DNA from: Propionibacteriaceae bacterium
GTDB taxonomy: Bacteria > Actinomycetota > Actinomycetes > Propionibacteriales > Propionibacteriaceae
Reading direction: 5' to 3'
Assembly (NCBI GenBank): GCA_003153855.1
Contig: PMBM01000058.1
Span: 1-6,531, forward strand
Length of the DNA stretch: 6,531 nt
The translations under genes and the position numbers were made by a program. The notes under the pieces are model-generated. The model ran no database searches, was not told where the DNA came from, and saw only the letters and a list, made by a program, of their open reading frames with translations. Below, piece by piece: positions 1 through 4,813 of this stretch (position 1 is the stretch's first letter; the number at the start of each line of letters is the position of its first letter).

Positions 1-108
1 ACGCTCGACGTCCACGTGAAGCGGCTGCGCGCGAAGCTCGAGGCCGACCCGGCCAACCCCGTGCTGTTCGTCACCGTACGAGGTCTCGGCTACAAGCTCG
101 ACGTGTAG
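1..108 (+). CDS. Response regulator, OmpR/PhoB winged-helix family, C-terminal end (RegX3-like), partial
   Basis: Only the last 35 codons are in the window; the reading frame is open from base 1 to the TAG at 106-108. The peptide is the end of an OmpR/PhoB DNA-binding domain. The recognition-helix part reads [14 protein letters not shown] and the wing hairpin reads [10 protein letters not shown], which is the family hallmark. Proteins of this family are two-component response regulators that bind direct-repeat operators when phosphorylated on an N-terminal receiver domain, which is not visible here. The DPANP spacer and the RGLGYKL end closely resemble my memory of mycobacterial RegX3, the phosphate-responsive partner of SenX3. 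That assignment is an inference from 35 residues; MtrA- or KdpE-like paralogues are possible. Family confidence is high, specific identity moderate. Confidence 0.88.
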   Translation, partial: TLDVHVKRLRAKLEADPANPVLFVTVRGLGYKLDV

Positions 109-115
109 CTCCCCG

Positions 116-135
116 CACGGCCTGCCCTCGCCGTG
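116..135 (+). terminator. Possible terminator hairpin after the response regulator
   Basis: CACGGC (116-121) pairs perfectly with GCCGTG (130-135) around an 8-nt loop, starting 7 nt after the response-regulator stop codon. No U-tract follows, so this is at best a GC-rich, U-less terminator of the kind often proposed in actinobacteria. It could also be chance in GC-rich DNA. Confidence 0.3.
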
Positions 136-139
136 ACCA

Positions 140-292
140 TCGATAGTCGGGCTGTCCGGGCGGAGCGCGTTGTCGTTAGCTGGTGGTGGATCGAAAGTCG
201 GCTTGTGCCCGCCTCCTCTGGCCTCACAAGCCGAGGATTGATGGACAGGCATGGCGGCCGACCGCCGGAGCCCGGTGAAAGCCGAGAATCGA
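140..292. repeat. Four-copy 15-bp motif arranged as a symmetric inverted repeat
   Basis: Four related 15-mers lie in the gap before tatD. Plus-strand copies are TCGATAGTCGGGCTG (140-154) and TCGAAAGTCGGCTTG (191-205). Minus-strand copies are TCAATCCTCGGCTTG (227-241) and TCGATTCTCGGCTTT (278-292). The two forward copies are 51 bp apart and so are the two reverse copies, giving a common dyad axis at 216. Between the copies, CCGGGC (156-161) can also pair with GCCCGG (270-275), with a 1-nt shift. The whole could fold as a long interrupted hairpin in RNA or DNA. Its role is unknown: a structured leader or small RNA, a regulator-binding region, or a decayed inverted-repeat element are all open. 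The motif copies are directly visible; function is not. Confidence 0.6.
190..242. repeat. Core stem-loop of the symmetric repeat
   Basis: TCGGCTTGTG (198-207) is the exact reverse complement of CACAAGCCGA (225-234), giving a 10-bp perfect stem with a 17-nt loop. Outside it, after a 3x3 internal loop, 190-194 pairs with 238-242 (four Watson-Crick pairs and one G-T). There is no U-tract after the stem, and it lies more than 100 bp before tatD, so it is not an ordinary terminator at a gene end. A regulatory or structural role is possible. Confidence 0.6.
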
Positions 293-335
293 CGGCCGGG
301 CCGTGCACCATCCGGTCTCTTGGAGGGCCCTCTGC

Positions 336-341
336 CAGACT
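336..341 (+). promoter_or_regulatory. Possible -10 element of tatD (leaderless start)
   Basis: CAGACT lies exactly 6 nt before the GTG at 348. It keeps the A at position 2 and T at position 6 of the actinobacterial TANNNT -10 box but lacks the first T. No convincing -35 is seen. If used, transcription would begin at or beside the GTG, giving a leaderless message. This is the weakest of the four similar sites in the window. Confidence 0.35.
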
Positions 342-347
342 GGGCCG

Positions 348-1205
348 GTGATCTCTCCCGACACGTGGGGCATGCCCGAGGCTCCTGAGCCGCTCCCGTA
401 CACGGTCGTCGACGCCCACACCCACCTCGCCTCGGTGACCGAGCGCGTGGGGATGCCGGTCGAGGCGAACCTGGAGCTGGCCCGGCAGGTCGGTGTCGAA
501 CGCCTCGTCGACGTCGGCTGGGACGCGGCCAGCTCCCTGCGCTGCGTCGAGAACGCCGCGAACCACCCTCAGGTCGTCGCGAACGTGGCGCTGCACCCCA
601 ACGACGTCGCCCGGCATCCCGAGCTCGTGGAGGCGGGGCTTGCCGAGATCGAACGGATGGCGAATCTCGGCCCGCACGTACGGGGCGTGGGGGAGACCGG
701 CCTGGACTACTTCCGTACCAAGGACCCGGCCGACCGGGCCCGCCAGCGCGACGCCTTCGCCGCGCACATCGCGATCGCACGGTCGGCCGGCGTGACGCTC
801 GTCATCCACGACCGGGACGCCCACGACGACGTCCTCGACGTGCTGGACGCCGGGCCTCTGCCGGACCGCGTGGTCATGCACTGCTTCTCCGGCGACGCCG
901 ACTTCGCGCGTCGCTGCTCCGAACGCGGCTTCTGGCTCTCCTACCCGGGCGTCGTCACGTACAACGCCAACGCTCACCTGCGCGAGGCGCTGGCGGCGAC
1001 GCCACGCGAGAAGGTGCTGGTCGAGACCGACGCGCCCTACCTGACCCCGGTCCCTGCACGCGGCAGGCCCAACGCGTCGTACCTGGTCGCCCACACCGTA
1101 CGGTTCGTCGCCGACCAGCGCGGCTGGGACCTCGCCGAGGCCTGCCAGCTGCTCACCGCCAACACGTTCGAGGCGTTCGGTGGCTCGTGGGGCGACGATG
1201 GCTGA
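348..1205 (+). CDS. tatD: TatD family metal-dependent hydrolase / DNase
   Basis: A 285-aa protein of the TatD amidohydrolase-like TIM-barrel family: divalent-metal-dependent enzymes with 3'-5' exonuclease or DNase activity, cytosolic, linked to DNA repair and quality control. The metal ligands expected for the family are all visible: the HxH pair H24/H26 in VVDAHTHL, E116 in GVGETGLDYF, H154 in LVIHDRD, H178 in VMHCFSGD, and D228 in VETDAPYLTP. The length is normal for the family. The start is uncertain. GTG 348 is preferred because a -10-like hexamer sits 6 nt upstream; ATG 372 would remove 8 residues and has no good Shine-Dalgarno. The 3' end overlaps rsmA by 8 nt, indicating an operon with translational coupling. 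In many actinobacteria tatD follows metG; here a response regulator gene lies upstream instead. Confidence 0.95.
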   Translation: MISPDTWGMPEAPEPLPYTVVDAHTHLASVTERVGMPVEANLELARQVGVERLVDVGWDAASSLRCVENAANHPQVVANVALHPNDVARHPELVEAGLAEIERMANLGPHVRGVGETGLDYFRTKDPADRARQRDAFAAHIAIARSAGVTLVIHDRDAHDDVLDVLDAGPLPDRVVMHCFSGDADFARRCSERGFWLSYPGVVTYNANAHLREALAATPREKVLVETDAPYLTPVPARGRPNASYLVAHTVRFVADQRGWDLAEACQLLTANTFEAFGGSWGDDG

Positions 1206-2049
1206 GCACGGGCTGCTCGATCCCAAGACGATCCGTACGCTCGCGGCCGAGCTGGACCTGCGGCCCAGCAAGCAGCGCGGCCAGAACTTCGTCATCGACC
1301 CCAACACGGTCCGGCGGATCGTCGCCCTGTCCGGGGTCAAGCCCGGCGAGGTCGTGCTCGAGGTCGGGCCGGGGCTCGGGTCGCTGACGCTCGGCCTCCT
1401 GGAGGCCGGCGCGCTCGTGACAGCGGTCGAGATCGAGTCGTCGCTGGCGACGCGACTGGCCCGTACGGTCTCCGAGCGGCTCCCCGACGCGGCCGACCGG
1501 CTCACGGTCGTCGAGGCCGACGCGCTGCGCATCACCGAGCTCGACCCACCTCCGACGCGGGTGGTCGCCAACCTCCCGTACAACATCTCCGTCCCCGTGA
1601 TCCTCCACCTGCTCGCGACCTTCCCGAGCATCACGTCCGGCCTTGTCATGGTGCAGCTGGAGGTCGCGGACCGGCTCGTCGCACCGCCGGGCAGCAAGGT
1701 GTACGGGACGCCGTCGGCCAAGCTCGCCTGGTACGCGTCGGCGTCGCGGGTCGGCACCGTCCCGCCGAGTGTCTTCTGGCCCGTGCCCAACGTGGAGTCG
1801 GGTCTCGTGGCGTTCTCGCGCCGCGACGCGCCGTCGACCGTCGACCGGCAGACCACGTTCGACGTGGTCGACGCCGCCTTCGGCCAGCGACGCAAGATGC
1901 TGCGCGCCGCGCTGTCCGGGGTGTTCGGCTCGTCAACGGCCGCGTCGGACGCGCTCGAGGCCGCGGGCATCGACCCCACCCGGCGAGGCGAGACCCTGAC
2001 GATCCAGCAGTTCGCGGCGATCGTCCCGCACCTTCCACCCACCGTCTGA
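1198..2049 (+). CDS. rsmA: 16S rRNA (adenine(1518)-N6/adenine(1519)-N6)-dimethyltransferase RsmA (KsgA)
   Basis: A 283-aa SAM-dependent enzyme that dimethylates two adjacent adenines in the 3' terminal hairpin of 16S rRNA during late 30S assembly. Visible motifs, in order: KQRGQNFVIDP near residues 25-35, SAM-binding motif I EVGPGLGSLT (55-64), the acidic end of strand 2 in AVEIE (76-80), catalytic motif IV NLPYNIS (125-131), MVQLEVADRL (151-160), FWPVPNVESGLVAF (193-206), and the basic QRRKMLRAAL segment (230-239) of the C-terminal helical domain. Nothing essential is missing. ATG 1198 is chosen because the protein then begins at the usual family position and the ATG overlaps the tatD stop by 8 nt; a GGGG tract sits 5 nt upstream as a weak ribosome site. 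It is followed 21 bp later by ispE, the classic actinobacterial neighbour. Confidence 0.97.
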   Translation: MAEHGLLDPKTIRTLAAELDLRPSKQRGQNFVIDPNTVRRIVALSGVKPGEVVLEVGPGLGSLTLGLLEAGALVTAVEIESSLATRLARTVSERLPDAADRLTVVEADALRITELDPPPTRVVANLPYNISVPVILHLLATFPSITSGLVMVQLEVADRLVAPPGSKVYGTPSAKLAWYASASRVGTVPPSVFWPVPNVESGLVAFSRRDAPSTVDRQTTFDVVDAAFGQRRKMLRAALSGVFGSSTAASDALEAAGIDPTRRGETLTIQQFAAIVPHLPPTV

Positions 2050-2058
2050 GCGGGCAGG

Positions 2059-2064
2059 TAGGTT
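2059..2064 (+). promoter_or_regulatory. Candidate -10 element of ispE (leaderless start)
   Basis: TAGGTT matches the TANNNT actinobacterial -10 pattern and ends exactly 6 nt before the ispE GTG (2071), inside the 21-bp rsmA-ispE gap. This would give ispE its own leaderless transcript in addition to read-through from tatD-rsmA. The same bases are purine-rich and could instead serve as a weak Shine-Dalgarno; sequence alone cannot decide. Confidence 0.45.
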
Positions 2065-2070
2065 CGTTGC

Positions 2071-3000
2071 GTGGAGTCGAGCGATGTAGACGCGGCCGTA
2101 CGTGTCCAGGTGCCGGGCAAGGTGAACCTCGCCCTGTCCGTCTCGCCGCGGCGCGACGACGGCTACCACGAGCTCACGACGCTGTTCATGGCCGTGTCGC
2201 TGTACGACATCGTCACGGCCACCCCCGCACGCCGGGGGCGGCTCAGCGTCGAGGTCTCGGGGGAGGGCGCCGACCAGGTGCCGCTCGACATGTCCAACCT
2301 CGCGCTCAAGGCCGCTGACCTATTGCGCTCCCGCTACCGGTCGCCCGAGATGGGCGTGCACCTCGCGATCGAGAAGCACATCCCGGTCGCGGGCGGCATG
2401 GCGGGCGGATCGGCCGACGGCGCCGGTGCGTTGCTCGCATGCTCGGTGCTGTGGGGCCTCGACGTCGGCCAGCCCGAGCTTCTGGCGCTGGCGGCCGAGC
2501 TGGGCAGCGACGTGCCGTTCTCGCTCATGGGCGGGTGCGCCCTGGGCACCGGCCGTGGCGAGCAGCTGGCGCCGGCGTTATGCAAGGGGTCGTACGAGTG
2601 GGTGTTCGCGCTCGCGCACGGCGGCCTGTCCACGGCGAAGGTGTTCGCCGACTACGACACGTACAGCGCGGCCTCGACGACGCCGCGGATGATCATCGAC
2701 CACCTCATGACGGGCCTCGCCTCGCACGACCTGGCGGCTGTACGGATGGGAATGTGCAACGACCTCGCGCACTCCGCGATCCGGCTGCACCCGCCGATCC
2801 TCGAGACGCTCGAGGAGGGCCTGGCCATCGGCGGCATCAACTCGATCGTCAGCGGCTCCGGCCCGACGGTCGCGTTCCTGTGCGCCGACGAGGACGACGC
2901 GGTGAACCTCGCCGTGGGGCTGAGCTCGTTCCCGTCCGTACGGTCAGTGTTGCGCGCCAAGGGGCCCGTACCCGGCGCCCGCGTGCTCAGCAGCAGCTGA
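2071..3000 (+). CDS. ispE: 4-(cytidine 5'-diphospho)-2-C-methyl-D-erythritol kinase IspE
   Basis: A 309-aa cytosolic GHMP-superfamily kinase that phosphorylates CDP-methylerythritol with ATP, the fourth step of the MEP isoprenoid pathway. Visible features: N-terminal PGKVNLALSV with the conserved Lys17, then DGYHELTTLF (30-39); the glycine-rich ATP loop VAGGMAGGSADGAGA (106-120); LGSDVPF (144-150) with the likely catalytic Asp147; and the C-terminal GHMP motif SGSGPTVAFL (261-270). The length is normal. The loop reads GGMAGGSADGAG where E. coli, from memory, has GGGLGGGSSNAA, a tolerable variation. GTG 2071 is the start because no earlier in-frame start gives a better N terminus and the -10-like TAGGTT lies 6 nt upstream. 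Codon 170 is TTA, the only TTA leucine codon I noticed in the window's genes. Confidence 0.97.
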   Translation: MESSDVDAAVRVQVPGKVNLALSVSPRRDDGYHELTTLFMAVSLYDIVTATPARRGRLSVEVSGEGADQVPLDMSNLALKAADLLRSRYRSPEMGVHLAIEKHIPVAGGMAGGSADGAGALLACSVLWGLDVGQPELLALAAELGSDVPFSLMGGCALGTGRGEQLAPALCKGSYEWVFALAHGGLSTAKVFADYDTYSAASTTPRMIIDHLMTGLASHDLAAVRMGMCNDLAHSAIRLHPPILETLEEGLAIGGINSIVSGSGPTVAFLCADEDDAVNLAVGLSSFPSVRSVLRAKGPVPGARVLSSS

Positions 3001-3019
3001 CACGGTTCGGTTCTCGCGT

Positions 3020-3047
3020 GCCCACCGGCGGGGCTTCCCGCATGGGC
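3020..3047 (+). terminator. Possible terminator hairpin after ispE
   Basis: GCGGG (3028-3032) pairs with CCCGC (3037-3041) around a GCTT loop, and outside it GCCCA (3020-3024) pairs with TGGGC (3043-3047) after a small asymmetric bulge. It begins 20 nt after the ispE stop and lies before the marR start. No U-tract follows. It may end the tatD-rsmA-ispE transcript, or it may overlap the marR promoter region as a regulatory dyad. Confidence 0.4.
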
Positions 3048-3062
3048 GTGCGCGCCGGGTGG

Positions 3063-3068
3063 CAATAT
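3063..3068 (+). promoter_or_regulatory. Possible -10 element of the marR-family gene
   Basis: CAATAT is an AT-rich island in GC-rich DNA, ending 7 nt before ATG 3076. It keeps A2 and T6 of TANNNT. Transcription starting 7-8 nt downstream would give a leaderless message from ATG 3076, so this site favours ATG 3076 over ATG 3067, which overlaps the hexamer. No clear -35 is seen. Confidence 0.45.
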
Positions 3069-3075
3069 GTCGGGC

Positions 3076-3600
3076 ATGAGGCAGCCGGTGGGGCGACGTG
3101 ACGAGGTCGACGACATCGTCTCCGCGTGGCACCGGGAGCGGCCGGATCTCCAGGTCGACGTCATGCAGGTGCTCAGCCGGGTCAGCCGGCTCGCGGGCCG
3201 GCACGCCACGACGCGGGATGCCGCGTTCGCAGCACATGGCCTGGGCGCGTTCGAGTTCGACGTGCTCGCTGCGCTGCGGCGCGCTGGGAAGCCGTACCGG
3301 CTGACCCCCGGTGAGCTCTCCCGGGAGACCCACGTCACGAGCGGCACGATGACGCACCGGATCGCGCGCCTCGTGGACCGCGAGCTCGTCACCCGTGACA
3401 TCCATCCCAGCGACGGCAGGGCCGCGATCGTGTCGTTGACCCCGACCGGGCTCACGGTGGTCGATGCGGCGCTGTCAGACCTGCTGATCTCCGAGGAGCG
3501 GCTGCTCACCGACCTGACCACGTCCGACCGCGAGAAGCTCGCCACGCTGTTGCGGGCGCTGCTCCTGTCGGTGGCCGACGAGCAGGAAACGCCGGCCTGA
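3076..3600 (+). CDS. MarR family winged-helix transcriptional regulator
   Basis: A 174-aa cytosolic DNA-binding protein, likely a dimer. An N-terminal helical region with AWHRERPDLQVDVMQVLSRV is followed by the FEFDVLAALRR helix. The winged helix-turn-helix comes next: LTPGELSRETHVTSGTMTHR (about 77-95) holds the recognition helix, and the wing has the family signature SDGRAAIVSLTPTG (112-125). A dimerisation helix closes the protein (about 127-167). ATG 3076 is preferred because a -10-like CAATAT precedes it by 7 nt; ATG 3067, three codons earlier, falls inside that hexamer. MarR proteins usually repress nearby or divergent transporter or enzyme genes and release DNA on binding a small ligand. 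Here the nearest transporter gene converges on it, so regulation of that gene is only a guess. The ligand is unknown. Confidence 0.92.
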   Translation: MRQPVGRRDEVDDIVSAWHRERPDLQVDVMQVLSRVSRLAGRHATTRDAAFAAHGLGAFEFDVLAALRRAGKPYRLTPGELSRETHVTSGTMTHRIARLVDRELVTRDIHPSDGRAAIVSLTPTGLTVVDAALSDLLISEERLLTDLTTSDREKLATLLRALLLSVADEQETPA

Positions 3601-4764
3601 CTAGAGGGTCGCGTTCGGGCGTTCGCCCGCGCGCATGATCTGAGCGCCGAACACGATGACGATCGCCAGGAGTGCAGGGGCGAACATCGTGTGCTGGATG
3701 CCGACGGTGTGCACGAGGCCGCCGATGATTGCCGGGCCGGCAAGGATCGACGTGAACCCGAACGACACCGTCACCGCGAGTCCGCGGGCACCGGCGAGGT
3801 AGCCCGCCGCCGCGTACACCTGTGGCGCGATGATCCCGATCCCGAGTCCCACCAGCGCCCAGCCGAGCAGCACGAGCGGCAGCGTGGACATCGTGGCGGT
3901 GACGACGAAGCCGATCGCCGCCGTGACGGCGCCGACACGTACGACCCAGACGCGTCCGACCTTCGCGACGATCGCGTCGCCGGCGAAGCGGATGATCATC
4001 ATGCAGCCCGACACCATCGTCACGCCGAGCGCACCGACACCCGGCGACACGTGCGCTACGTCGGTGACGTGCAGGGCCGACCAGTCGATGCCCGTGCCCT
4101 CGCTCAGCCCGAAGCCCATGCTCATCACGCCGAGCAGGTAGATCGCGCGGGGCAGCTTCGCCTTCACCGCTCGTACAGCCGGGTCGTGATGCGCGGTGAC
4201 CGCCGGCACGATCCGCAGCCCCACGAGCAGGGCCAGGATCCCCAGCGCCGCCGTCGTGAGGCCGGCCGTGAGGACGAGGGAGGCGCCCGGCGTGACCAGG
4301 CCGGCGACGAACACGACGCCGCTGCCGACGAGCTGTCCGAGCGACCAGGTGCCGTGGATCCGGCTCATCACCGGGTACATGCGGGCCTTCTCGACCTCGA
4401 CCGCGAGGGCGTTCATCGCGACGTCCAGGAAGCCGTTGCCGAAGCCGATCACGGCGACGCCGACGATGAGGACCGCGTAGGACGGCGCGATGCCGACGAC
4501 GAGCGACCCGAGAGCGAGTACGGGGATGGCGCCGAGGCAGACCCGACGCAGTCCGAGCCTGTCGCTGATCCGCCCCGCGAGCTGCTGGCCGATGATCGCG
4601 CCGAGGGCGAGCGTGAGCAGCGCGTACGTGACGGTCGCGTCAGTGAGAGCGTGCCGCAGCCGCAACCCGGGAAGCGAGGCTGCGTACGTGGCGACGGTCG
4701 CGCCGTTGATCATGAACAACAGCGCCACCCCGACGACGGACCGGTTCCGCGCGAGCCGGCTCAC
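3601..4764 (-). CDS. MFS transporter, YbjJ-like
   Basis: A 387-aa polytopic inner-membrane protein with about twelve hydrophobic segments: roughly residues 9-30, 44-62, 76-92, 97-119, 140-157, 163-187, then a charged central loop (188-205), and six more to about 377. The loop after the second segment, [17 protein letters not shown] (59-75), matches MFS motif [15 protein letters not shown] (112-125) and [16 protein letters not shown] (133-148) resemble the YbjJ-like branch of MFS; this is from memory and the substrate is unknown. The GTG start at 4764 has no visible Shine-Dalgarno and overlaps, as GTGA, the stop of a tiny upstream frame, suggesting translational coupling. Its stop codon abuts the marR stop tail to tail. 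It lies 49 bp after the membrane-protein gene, probably in the same transcript. Confidence 0.92.
   Translation of the reverse strand: MSRLARNRSVVGVALLFMINGATVATYAASLPGLRLRHALTDATVTYALLTLALGAIIGQQLAGRISDRLGLRRVCLGAIPVLALGSLVVGIAPSYAVLIVGVAVIGFGNGFLDVAMNALAVEVEKARMYPVMSRIHGTWSLGQLVGSGVVFVAGLVTPGASLVLTAGLTTAALGILALLVGLRIVPAVTAHHDPAVRAVKAKLPRAIYLLGVMSMGFGLSEGTGIDWSALHVTDVAHVSPGVGALGVTMVSGCMMIIRFAGDAIVAKVGRVWVVRVGAVTAAIGFVVTATMSTLPLVLLGWALVGLGIGIIAPQVYAAAGYLAGARGLAVTVSFGFTSILAGPAIIGGLVHTVGIQHTMFAPALLAIVIVFGAQIMRAGERPNATL
3616..3629 (+). terminator. Possible terminator hairpin for marR inside the MFS 3' end
   Basis: CGGGC (3616-3620), loop GTTC, GCCCG (3625-3629) form a 5-bp stem 16 nt after the marR stop. 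It lies inside the coding end of the convergent MFS gene, because the two genes leave no gap. No U-tract is present, so the call is weak. Confidence 0.25.
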
Positions 4765-4802
4765 AGGGCCGTAGGGGTCGCAGGTGATGGCACGACGGCC
4801 AT
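4761..4802 (-). other. Possible 13-codon leader ORF coupled to the MFS gene
   Basis: On the minus strand an ATG at 4802 opens a 13-codon frame ([13 protein letters not shown]) whose TGA at 4763-4761 overlaps the MFS GTG start as GTGA. GAAAGG (4808-4803) immediately precedes the ATG and is correctly spaced, 9 nt, for an in-frame GTG at 4793. The MFS gene itself has no ribosome site before its GTG. This could be a coupling device that delivers ribosomes to the MFS start by termination-reinitiation. It is equally possible that the frame is an accident and the MFS start is read differently; the peptide has no recognisable features. Confidence 0.3.
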
Positions 4803-4813
4803 CCTTTCATGCG

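Noticed and set aside
303..347. Upstream extension of TatD to ATG 303
   Set aside because: It would add 15 residues before GTG 348 with no family resemblance, and the -10-like hexamer at 336-341 would then lie inside the gene.
133..351. 72-aa plus-strand ORF in the gap before tatD
   Set aside because: It has no ribosome site or recognisable features and lies across the four-copy inverted repeat. Its apparent internal peptide repeats simply reflect that DNA repeat.
224..421. 65-aa minus-strand ORF with two PSILG-like peptide segments
   Set aside because: The similar peptides come from the two reverse copies of the 15-bp motif, and the frame runs antisense into the tatD 5' end.
90..2120. 676-aa open frame on the minus strand across tatD and rsmA
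   Set aside because: It is antisense to two genes with complete family motifs, has a Ser/Arg/Thr-rich composition without recognisable domains, and spans the intergenic gap as well. Long antisense frames are expected in GC-rich DNA with strong third-position bias.
2439..3101. 220-aa plus-strand frame overlapping ispE and running past its stop
   Set aside because: An alternative frame of ispE, rich in Arg/Gly/Ala/Pro with no motif; the ispE frame has all kinase signatures.
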